Shown piece by piece: positions 20,063 to 29,955 of a DNA stretch of 64,000 nt; position 1 is the first letter of the stretch, and each line of letters starts with the position of its first letter. Location of the stretch: the NCBI GenBank assembly GCA_004431415.1, contig QPMI01000142.1, positions 1 through 64,000 on the forward strand. The letters run 5' to 3'. This stretch comes from Cyanophora paradoxa (taxonomy: Eukaryota; Glaucocystophyceae; Cyanophorales; Cyanophoraceae). The notes beneath the pieces are model-generated. The model saw nothing but the letters and a program-made list of their open reading frames with translations. It did no database searches and was not told the DNA's origin. A program made the translations under genes and the position numbers.

Positions 20063-23000
20063 CTACTTGGGGGCCTGGGGCCCGCCGGGCCCGGGCGCCG
20101 GGTCGGAGCTGCGGTGCAGGCACAGGAAGCGGTTCTCGGGGGCCGGGACCGTGCTGCGCGAGGGCGGCGAACCGTGAGATTTGATTCGAGGCGCTCGAGA
20201 TCCGGGGGGAGGGCGGACCGGCGGGCGCCGCGGGGAGGGGGGAAAGTGACGTCCAGCGTCAGTCGGAAAGCGTCGTCCAGCATCTACCCGGGGGGGAGGG
20301 AGGAGTCAAGGGGGAAGGAGTGATTGGGGGGGGGGGGCGGGTAGGGAAGAGGGGGTAGGGGCCTGCCTGGGGGATGATGCTGCGCAGGAGGGCCGAGGAG
20401 AGCTCCAGGCACGGGTTTGTGTTGACCTGCAGGGGGTACAGCTGAGCCGGCGCGGTGGCCCCTGGGGGGGGGGGTACGGGTGCGGCGGCGCGCCTCGATG
20501 AGGAGGACGTTGAAGTCCTCGTCGAGCATGAAGTCGTACCCGAAGACCTCGAAGCAGTGGCGGCGCCCCGAGAGGTTCAGCAGCTTGCGGCTCGCCAGGA
20601 AGCTCGTCTTGATGTGCTCCAGCATCTTCGCAAAGAGGTCCCGCCTGAAGTCGATCCCCGCGTCCGCGTGCTGCTCGTCCAGGTACCTTTACGGTACCCC
20701 CCACAGGTGAATCTCGGAAGGCGGGAGGGGTACGGGATGGGATCAGCGCACCTCTGGAAGTCGTCGAACGAGAGCTGGTTGCCCTCCTGGGGTACAGAAG
20801 ATGCGTGTGAGGAGGGCATGGGGCTCGGGGAGGGGGGCGGGTACGCGGGCACCTCGAATGCGCCGTACTCGGCTCCCTTCTTCTGGACCGCGTTGTTCGT
20901 CAGGTGGATGTACTTGTCCTGCGGGGGGTACGAGAACTGCGACGTCAGAAGGGTACGGCGCGGGATCGTTACGGGGCCGGGGCACGCGCGCGCCACTGTG
21001 TTCTCGGTATTGTACGCGGCGCTCGACGTGCGGATGTACCCCTCCTTGTAGACTGCGGCAAGTTAGTGTTTGAGGGGGGTACGCAACGCTCCAGGCTCCC
21101 GGGAGCAGCGCGCGCACCGTAGAGGTCCATTGTACCCGTGATGAGCGCGTAGATGCGGAAGTCTGGCGGTGCACCCCGTGAGCGACGGCCGGGGTGCTCG
21201 GGGCGGGCGCGCGGCGCGGCGGCGTCGCGAACCGAACTTGCGCTTGTGGATGAGGAGGGGCCTCTCGATGTACCGCTGCGCCGACGGACGTCAGGGGGTC
21301 CCGGCGCGCGCGCGCACGCATTTCTGATCATGAACGGGGCGAGCCTGTATGATCCAGACGCCGGGGAAGCGGTTCACGTGGTTCTCGACCTCCTCGACCG
21401 TCGTAAAGAGCTCGATGCCGTTGCCTGCGCGAGAGCGCGGCCGTCTGTCGGGCCCCGCGGCGCGGCGGGGTGGGGGGGCGCGGGGGCGGCGGACCGCGGT
21501 TGAGGTGCGAGGGCTTCACGATCCAGAGCCCAATGTTCGCGTTGTTGAAGGCCCCCCCGGGCTGCGCGCGCGCCGGGGTTCGAGCCCGCGTCCGGCGGAG
21601 GCGGACCGAAGGCGAGCGCGCACGTTGCCGGCGCGGAGGATGGAGCCCGAGGGCGGCAGCACGACGGGGCGCTCCTTCTCCCTCTCAGGCGGCCGCCGCT
21701 TCTCCGCGATGCTGTCCAGCCCGCCGCCCGGCATCGCCGGCCCCGCCGCCGGCGCCGGCGCCCCGCTGCCCTCCTCGCCCTCCTCGCCGGCCCCGCGCGC
21801 CGACGCCGGGGCCGAGCGCGCCCGCGCCGACGGCCGCCGCCGCGATCGCTTCGCCGAGCGCGCGCGCGGCTGCGCCGCCGGCGCCGCCGGCGCCCCGCTG
21901 CCCTTCCTCGCACCCCCGCCGGCGGCGGCCGCGGCGGCGGCGGCGTTGGTCCGCGCCGCGGCGCGCGCCCGCTGCTGCTGGGCCGCCACGACCGACGCGG
22001 CGGAGATGGAAGGCTTGGGCGCCTCTTCCGGGGCCGCCGCGGGGGCCGAGGGCGTCGCTGGGCGCCCCGCCTCCGGGGCCGAGGGCGTGGCGGGGCGAGC
22101 CGCCTCGGCCTGCGCCGCCGGCGCAGCCGCCGCCGCCGCCGCCGGTGCGGGTGCGGCGGCGGCGGCCGTCGCCGCGGCCTGCTGGGCGGCCGCGGCGACG
22201 GGGCCGAGGCCGCCGCCGCGGGCGGAGGGCTTCTTTGTCGGGGAGCGCGAGCGCTGGCGGCGCGCGGGCGAGGCGGCCCGCGGGACGCCGCCGCCGGCCC
22301 CCTTCTGCTGCAGCGCCACCGACTGCGGGTTCGGCGGGTCCTCGCCGCCCTGCGCGCCGCGCTCGAACCCCCCCCCGCGGATCGGCGGGGGCCCCCGGCC
22401 GGGCCAGGCGGCACCTTGGCGAGCTTGAGACGGACGTAGGAGGTGAAGGCGTGCCACTCGGCGTCCCGCACGTGCTCCACGACGAACGTGAGGGGCGTCA
22501 TCGTCGCGCAGTCGATCCCGACCTTGTCCGCGTACGTCCGCAGCGTCCGCGCCAGCCCGCTCTTCGTGCAGATCACGCGGTTGAACTCCAGGTGGTTCCT
22601 GGCCGCCCGGCGCGTCACTTGCTTGCCGCCGCCGCGGGGCGGTGCGCGAGGGCGGGAGAGAGCGCACACGGCCTGCTTGACGCGCGGGTCGGAGTTCATG
22701 AGGTCCCACCGGATGTTCGCCACCGTCTGCTTCCACTTCAGGTTGAAGAGCGTGTCTGCGGGGCCCCGGCCTCAGATCGGGTGCGCGACGCCGAGCGGCC
22801 CGCCGCTCGCGCACCGTGATCGGCCGTCGGCTCCCACCTGCGCGGGGCGCGACCGCGTCGGCGCGGGCTCGGAACGCTGGACGCGGGCGGGCGCGGGCGC
22901 GGGGGCAAGCAGACCAGGGGCGCTTCTCCAGTTGCTCCCGCACGACACTCGAGTTGTTCCCGGGCAGCACAATGTACTGCGGGGCACGTCACGCGTGCGG

Positions 23001-23298
23001 GGGCGCCGGCCGCCGCTCGCGCGCGGACCTTGTACTTGGTCGGGCCCAGCATCGACCCCGTTCGCATCACGGGCTTACGCGGCGAGGGATCGACCGCGGG
23101 AGGACTGCGTGCGCGCGCGGGCTCCTCCACGCGCTCGGCCGCCGCCGGAGCATCGGGCCCTGGCGAGGAACTAGTACTGGTGGGGACGTCGACCTGTTCG
23201 GGGACGGCGGGCTCCGCGGGAGGGAGGAGAGGCGCTTCGCCGGGATCCAGAGCTTCCTCGGGTTGCAGAACCGGTACGTGCATCACGGTCGCCGCCAT
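20063..23298 (-). CDS. Tubulin tyrosine ligase-like (TTLL) enzyme
   Basis: The exons spell an ATP-grasp TTL domain: NIRWDLMNSDPRVKQAV, EFNRVICTKSGLARTLRTYA, NIGLWIVKPSHLNRG joined to NGIELFTTVEEVENHVNRFP, GVWIIQ, the RKFDIRVYALITGTMDLYG type segment, KYIHLTNNAVQKKGAEYG, HCFEVFGYDFMLDEDFNVLL and VNTNPCLELSSALL. TTLLs ligate Tyr, Glu or Gly to tubulin, usually on axonemal or cytoplasmic microtubules. WIVKP, LTN and the E...N of the last motif correspond to ATP/Mg binding. A long Ala/Pro/Ser-rich insert (about 21640-22300) interrupts the N-terminal half. The tail (ENRFLCLHRSSDP ... stop 20063) is in a separate exon. Introns typically start GTACCC, and one (20493-20427) is GC-AG. Which amino acid is added cannot be told. 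Confidence 0.87.
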
Positions 23299-23474
23299 CG
23301 GTGACCACGGCTAAAACGGGTGGCGCGTCCGGGAGGAGGCGAGGCGGTGCCGGGAGATCAAATTGCTAGCGGGTATCTTGCGCTGCGCTTCCGGGCGCTG
23401 TTGGATGTTTGCTAGGTCGGGAGGCGTTGCGGAGTTCGTGTACCCCAACGGACAAAAAAGCGCAGTCTCTCAAA
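23299..23474. promoter_or_regulatory. Short divergent promoter region, TTLL / alternative oxidase
   Basis: Only 176 bases separate the two start codons, which point away from each other, so the two genes probably share a bidirectional promoter. No specific motif is recognised. Confidence 0.5.
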
Positions 23475-25206
23475 ATGCAGACCTTACGCGCTCCTCGTCT
23501 TTCCGCCGCGCTGCACAGCTGTCCTCGCGGCGCCGGTCTCGCTGCTTCAGCTGCCCTCACCGCGCCGGTTCGCCCCGGCGCCGCCGGCGCACACATCCTC
23601 GCGGCCGCCCGGCCTTCCGCGCCGCTTTCAGCGTGCGTCTCAGCGATGGCAGTCAGCGTTAGCGCTCTTGGACTCTGTCAGTCAGCGCGCCGCTTCGGCA
23701 CCAGCCGCCCCGCAGCATTCCCCCTTCCCGCTCACAAGGTGCGGCGCTGGCGCCTGCGCTTGCGCTCGCAATGAGTTCCTATATGAATTGCGCCATTTGC
23801 TTCGGCCCGCATCGCCCGCGCTTGTTGCCCGACGTTTCATACGCAAGCGCATCGAATTTGCCGGACTCAGGCTATCGACATCAAGGAGAAGGAGATCCGC
23901 GACGGCGGGCACAAGAGCGTGAGCCCCTACTTGCCGCGCGATCTCGATTGGAACCAGGTCCGCCTCGCGTCTACATGTCGGCTCGCCAGCTCCGCGGAAC
24001 TGCTGGCCGGCGCCTAGGCCTGCGGCTCGCTGCTTAGGCCTGCATGCGCGTGCAGGTTGACCTTGCGACGCGCGTTGACCCGGAGGGGGCATCCGACTGG
24101 GTGGCCAAAGGTTCCGTCAAGTTTCTGCGCTTCTGGGCCGACCTCCTGTTCTCCAAGGTTCTCCCCGCCTGCGCTCCACGCCCGCGCACGCCATCGAACT
24201 CGCTCCGCTGACTCGCGCGCGCGCGCGCGCGCAGCGGTACGGCCACCGCGCCGTCGTGCTCGAGACCGTCGCCGGCGTGCCTGGCTTCGTCTCCGGTGCG
24301 CCCCTCCGCGTGCGCCGCTCAGACCCGCGCGCGGTGCCTGCAGCGCCACGATCAGCTGACGCCCGGCCCGCGCACCCAGCTATGATCAGTCACCTTCGCT
24401 CGCTCCGCAACATTCAGCACGACAGCGACCACATCCAGGTGCCGACGCACGCCAAGAGCGGGCGCGCTTGCGTCCCGTTGAGCCTTCGTTCGCCCCGGCG
24501 TCTGCCCGGCCCCGCGCAGACGCTGCTGGACGAGGCGGAGAACGAGCGGATGCACCTGATGGTCTTCATGGAGATCGCCCGCCCCAACCTCTTCGAGCGC
24601 GGCCTCGTGCTCGCAGTCCAGGTACGGATGAACAAATCAAAATGCTGTTTGATTCAGAGGCATTCCGATGCCTCTCTTAACTTGACCTTCGCCGCCGCCG
24701 CCACCCAGGCCGTCTTCACCTCCGTCTACTCGGTCCTGTACGCCGCCTTCCCGAAGACGTGCCACCGCTTCGTGGGGTACCTCGAGGAGGAGGCCGTCGT
24801 CTCCTACACGCAGTACCTCGCCGAGATCGACGCCGGCCGCACCCCGAACACCCCCGCGCCCCAGGTACCAATGCCACGCCCTCGAATCCGCTCGCGGGTC
24901 CGCTGGGCGCGTCCGCTCACGGTCGGTGCGGCATGCGCAGATCGCGATCGACTACTGGAAGCTGCCGGCGGGCGCGACGCTGCGCGACGTCGTCGTCGCG
25001 ATCCGCGCCGACGAGGTGAGCCACCGTGACGTCAACCACTACATCGCCGGTGCGCCGCCCGCTGCACATACCCGGACGTTTTCGCCCTGCCAGGCTGGGC
25101 CTCTCGCTCCTGCTCGCGCGCGTGCTCCGCGCGCGTCTGACTGTGCCTCGCAGATGAGATCCTTGAGCGGCGCGCGTCGGCGGCGTCGGCGCCGGGATCG
25201 GGCTGA
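23475..25206 (+). CDS. AOX: Mitochondrial alternative oxidase
   Basis: The first exon encodes an Arg/Ala/Ser-rich presequence ([15 protein letters not shown] ... [12 protein letters not shown]) typical of mitochondrial import. Later exons give the di-iron four-helix core: [88 protein letters not shown] and [18 protein letters not shown], then [18 protein letters not shown]. Conserved iron ligands are visible in LET, ENERMH, LEEE and [14 protein letters not shown] oxidises ubiquinol and reduces O2 to water at the inner membrane without proton pumping. The gene ends SAASAPGSG at 25206. All exon joins keep frame. The start at 23475 is preferred because it begins a convincing presequence. Confidence 0.94.
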
Positions 25207-25816
25207 GCGGCGAGCGGGACGGCCAACCGCGCTCAGCCAAGTCGGCATCATTCGTTGAGCGGCACGGCGCCGTGACCGTCGGACGTTGTGCACCGCTCTC
25301 CACCGCCTGACTGTTAGGGCGCGCGAGTGCAAGGCGTAGCAGCTCTGAATTCGTGAGTTTTTCTCATTCTTTTAGCTCAGCCTTTAGCTTCGATTCTGCG
25401 ACTGCACAGCAGCTCATTTCCATTCTCGAGCCTCGCTAGGCTATTCTGCAGCTGTGGTGGGCTCCGATAGCGCGCGGTGTAAATAAAGTTTCGATAGCAG
25501 TTCAGTGTACTTGTGCAGAGCGCAGTTCGGTACTAGATTATACAGTACTATAGCTAGTTTTTGCCTCACCGTGGCACCCGATACCAATTCAGCGTGCAGG
25601 CCACCCATTTTAGTGTTGAAACGATCACGAATTCGAACCAGGCCCCCATCCTCACCCGAGCTCGAGCCGAATATTGATATCGATGAATTCGAATTCGAAT
25701 TCAAATGTATTCAATTCGACTATAGCAGTGCGATCGCTCTTATAAATTATAATTATCTACACGCACAGCGGGTCATGATACCGGTGCTCGCGCGCCGGCG
25801 CCAGCGCCCCAGCCCG
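25207..25816. other. Gene-free gap between convergent genes
   Basis: This gap is lower in GC and includes palindromic GATATCGATGAATTCGAATT-like sequence near 25675-25700. It should hold the 3' untranslated regions of the oxidase and of the coiled-coil gene. No coding exon is supported. Confidence 0.4.
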
Positions 25817-28800
25817 TCACGCCTCAGAAGAGGCCGGCGCCCGCGGGGTGCACACCGTCCCCTCGGGCAGCCGCAGCGCCGCCGCCCCCGCCACCGCACG
25901 CGGCGGCTCGGCCCCCTCGGCGTCGCGCTCGGCGTCCGGTCCCGAGGCCGGAGCGACGGCCGCCGCCGCCTCCGCCAGCGCTGCCTCCTCCTCCGGCTGC
26001 CCCGCGCGATCTCAAGGCTTCAAGGCCCGAGGGCGCTCGGCCGCGCCCAGCGCACCGGGAGCTGCGGCTGGAGGGGCGGCGGGCCCCCCGCGGCCGCCTC
26101 GCGGTCGTACCCCCCCGTCTCCCGCGGCGCCCCGGGGCTCTGGGCCCGCTCCATGACGTCCAGGCCCTCAACATGCAATGCCAAGCGTCAGCAGGGGCGG
26201 GGGCGCGGGCGGGGCGGGGCGGGGCGGACGAGGGCGGCGGCGCGGGCGGCGAGGAGCGGGGCCGCTTGCGCGTCCAGCGCCTCCGCCGCCGCCCCCGCCT
26301 CCCGCAGCGCGGCCTCGATCTGTGCGAGGGGGATGAAGACAGGTTAAGAAAGCTTGGGAGGGGGGCGGAGGGACGCGCCTCGTCGATGAGGGGCGCCGCC
26401 GGTGGGGCGGCCGGCGCCCCGGGCCCGGACGCCCCGAAGATGGCAGGCTGCCGGGCGGCGGGGCTCAGAGCGGTGCCGTGCGGGGCGGGGAAGACGTGCG
26501 GGCGGGCAGGGGGCAGGCCTGGAGGACGGCCAGGGGCGGCGCGGCGGCGCCCGAGGCCGCCGGCCCGCGGCCCCGCGCTCCGTCAGCTCGGCCAGCTGCC
26601 CGCTGCTCAGGGAGGAGCGGGGGGAGGAGCGGCCGGGCGGCGCACGCGGCGGCGGGCGTTGCGGAGCGAGCGCCGCGCCACGGCGTGCTGCGCGCCGAAC
26701 TCAGGCGCGAAGGGAGAAGCCCGAGGCGGCCCGCGGCGAGGCCACCTGCTCCCCGAGGGCCTCGAGCCGCGCCAGCAGCAGCCGCGTCTGCGCGCGAGCG
26801 ACCGTCGGCGGCGGCGGCGCTGAGGGGCAGGGCGGGGCGGGCGGGGCGGGGCGGGCGGGGCGGGCCTTGCGCCGGAACTGGCCCTCGTCCTCCTGGGCAT
26901 CGGAGGGGCGCGTGAGGCCGCATCGGAGGGGGGCGCGGGCGGGGCGGGGAGGCGGGGGGCGCCTCGCCGGGGGTCCACTCCAGCAGCCCGATCTGCGAGG
27001 AGGACGAAGCTCGCAAGGGAGGCCAGAAGGGGGGGGGGGGGGGGGGGGGCGGAAGGGAGGAAGAGATGGGTTGTGGTTGGGGGTTGGGGGGGGAGGGGGT
27101 TGGGGGCGGGGGGAAGAGAGGGTTCGGGGGGGGGGGGGGGGGGAAGGGGGCGGATGGGGGCGGATGGGGGGGGGGGAGGGGAAGAGGGGGAAAGGGGGGG
27201 AAGAGGGGGGGGCGCGGGGAGGGGGGAAAGGAGGGGGAAGAGAGGGGTCGTGTTTGGGGGGGGGGGGGGGAGGGGGCCGGGGGGGAAGAGAGGGTTTGGG
27301 GGGAGGGGGAAAATGGGGGGGAAGAGAGGGGTCTGGGAAGCCATTTATCGTCGATGGGAGCGGCGGAGGGGGCGGCGGGGAGGGCCTGGCGGCCAGAAGC
27401 GGAGGGCGGGCGGGGCGGGGGCGGGCGGGGCGGGCCTGGCGTGCGACGGCGTCGACTGCGTCGCGGGCGGCGGCGAGGAGGCCCTCCCCGTGCCGCCGCC
27501 CCTCCTCCGCCTCCTCCAGCCGCGCCTGCGCGCGCCGCGCTCGGGTCGGCGGCTCGTGGCCGCCCCTCGAGGAGGGGGGGGCGCGCCTCGCAGGCCGCGG
27601 CGGCGTAGGCCGAGGGGCACGGGAGCACCCCCTCGAAGCCCTGCGGCCGGCGGGCGCGCCCCAGTCGAAGCGAGCCCGGCCCGGGCGGGGGCCGCCGGGC
27701 GCACGGAGGCGGGGCGGGATGGGCGGCGGCCCTCGTCGACCTGCGCGCGGACTGTAAGGCGGGGCGGAGGGCTGGGGAGAAGAGGGCCGTACCCCGGGGG
27801 AGGCGGTCGGCGCCGGGGGACCGGACGACCCGCCCGCCAGCTCGTCGACCTGTGCCGCGGGCGGACGCACTCAGAGGAGCGGGGCGGGCGGGGCCAGAGA
27901 GCGAATGGAGCGCGGCTTGCGGTGCCAGGGTACAGTAAACTCTAGAGCAGCAGCAGCGAACTCGTTGAAGGGGGCGCGCCTCCTGGCTGATGCGGCGGGC
28001 GTCGGCGAGGGCCACGTCGAGCTCGGCCGACGCCTCCCGCTCCGCCTCCGCCCGGCACTCCCGCTCCGTCCGGCACGCCTCCAGCTCCGCCTGGTGGGCC
28101 GCCGACCAGATTAGATTCCATCCGGAGCGACGGGTCGGAGGCGGAGGGGCGGGGTCGCGCGTGCCTTGAGGCGCGTGAGCTCCTCCCCCGGGGCCGGCAG
28201 CGCGCCGGCGAGGGCGCCGCAGGAGGCGCAGCTGCTGCGTCGGTGCGCGGGGCCAAGCCAGCCCCCGCCGGGCTCCGCCCACGCCGCGGCCGCCCCGGGC
28301 TCGGTCCAGGCGGCGCCGGGCTCGGGTCCCGGCGCGGTGGCGGCCGCGGCGGAGGCGGCCGCGGCGGCGGCGGCCGCGGCCGACGCGAAGGAGGAGGTGC
28401 GGAGCGCGGTGGCCTCTGCGCGGGCGGGCCGGTCGTCGCGGCCTCGACCCCCGAAACCCGCCGAAGGGAGCGGGCGGACCGGCGCGGGCGGCCTGCAGGT
28501 CGGCGCGCTGCTGCTCGAGCTCGCGCGCCAGAGACTCCGCCACGATCAGCGCCTGCCGGGGCGCTCAGGGCAGACTCAGAAGAGCTCGTAGGACAGGCTA
28601 GGCTTGGTCATCGATCGAAGATTTGATCCGGGGCGGGCGCCTGCGCGCGCCTGCTTCGTGTACTGCCCCTCGACGAAGCGCTCCCGCCGGCACGCGAACG
28701 CCTCCCGCTGCGACGACTGCGCCCCGGCGTCATTCTCGGGGCGGCAGCGGCGGCGGCGGCGATGCCGGGGGTGCACGAGGAGCTCGAGCGCAGTGTCCGA

Positions 28801-29910
28801 GACCTCGCTGTCACGATGCTTCAGCAGGTCTTGAGAAGTCCCGAGCTCGCCCTGGCGGGGGATCAGGACACGGCGCGTTCGAGTTCGTGGGCGGCGGCGG
28901 CCCGGCCCAGGCGCACGCGGAGCTCGCTCAGCGCCCTCCGCGTCTCCTGCAGCTCGGCCTCCAGCGTCGCCGCGCGCGCCTCTGCCTGCAAAGCGCGGAA
29001 AGTGAAAAGCGAGCCCGCGTGTGAGGCGGGGTGATGCGACGCGGACGAACCGCCTCGGCGCGCTCGCTGGGGAGCGGCCCGCGGCCGGCCGCGGCGGTGT
29101 GCAGCTGCAGCATCTCGAGGTCGCCCTGCGCCGTGCGCAGGCGCGCTTCGGTCTGCGGGGCGGCGATCAATTTTCAAGTCGCGAGGCGGCGGGCATGAGC
29201 GGCGGCGGCTCGCCTCGCCGAGGCGGATGGAGAGCTGGTGGATCGTGCGGTCTTTGGTCTCCATAGCCTCGCGCATCGAGTCCACCTCGTTCTGGAAGTC
29301 CCACAGGTCCTTCCGGATCAAGGTGCGTCAGGGCGCCGGCGGCTGCGGCGGCGCGTGCGCGAGGCCAGCGCCGAGCGCGAGGCGCCGGCGGACCTGGATC
29401 CGCTCGCGGGACTCTCGCAGCTCATCCCGCAGGTTCTCGATGATGACGTCCTTAGCCCTTCCGCGCGCCGCAACCTCCGATCAGCTCTGGCGCAGCTCTC
29501 GCGGCGCGGGCGCTTGCAACTGCGACATGCATATGCGCGTGCGCGCACCTCATCTCGTCGAGAAGAGTGTGTACGTCGTGCCCTAACTCGCCTTTCCAGT
29601 TCTCCTGCGGCGTATGGACATGGCGACGACCGCGCGTACGCGTGCACGACGAGCACGGCCGCAGAAATGTTTAAACTCCGCATGCGGCCGCGGGACGGGC
29701 GAGCGAGTCGAAAGGGCACGAAGACACGCCAATGATGACATCGCCGAGCGCATCGCACCTGACTCGGCGCCGGTCTCATTGAGATCGACGTGCGGTCCTG
29801 TTTCGAGCTCAAGCTACGCGTGGGAAACCGCGCGCAAGCACGCAGAGCACCTCGTCGAACACGAAAAGGCCGCCCGCGCCACCCGCGCCCAGCGATTCGG
29901 CCAGCTCCAT
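25817..29910 (-). CDS. Long coiled-coil protein of unknown function
   Basis: The start MELAESLGAGGAGGLFVFDE (29910) splices to ENWKGELGHDVHTLLDEM, then AKDVIIENLRDELRESRERI, DLWDFQNEVDSMREAMETKD, TEARLRTAQGDLEMLQLH and LEAELQETRRALSELRVRLG, all with heptad-like spacing. Further exons include SLARELEQQRADLQAA. The C-terminus is PEEEAALAEAAAAVAPASGP ... TPRAPASSEA, ending at 25817. The joins at 29.2-29.9 kb keep phase; those between 26 and 28.7 kb are less sure because introns there are very G/C-rich. No catalytic domain, signal peptide or membrane segment is seen. A structural, centrosomal or ciliary role would be typical of such proteins but is only inference. Its start codon lies 45 bases from that of the NPC1-like gene. 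Confidence 0.62.
27024..27345. repeat. G-run tract within an intron (G-quadruplex potential)
   Basis: The + strand is almost only G with scattered A/T and C, including uninterrupted G-runs of 12-20 bases. It lies inside the coiled-coil gene, whose RNA would be C-rich here. The G-rich strand could form many quadruplexes. Confidence 0.75.
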
Positions 29911-29955
29911 CTTTTGCCGTTGTGTACCCGGCCGGCGGGTGGGTACGCTGCACAG

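Noticed and set aside
26465-28543. Very long - strand frame (nearly 700 residues), Pro/Ala-rich
   Set aside because: It passes through several obvious C-rich introns of the coiled-coil gene; only short parts are exons. Long open frames are expected at this GC content.
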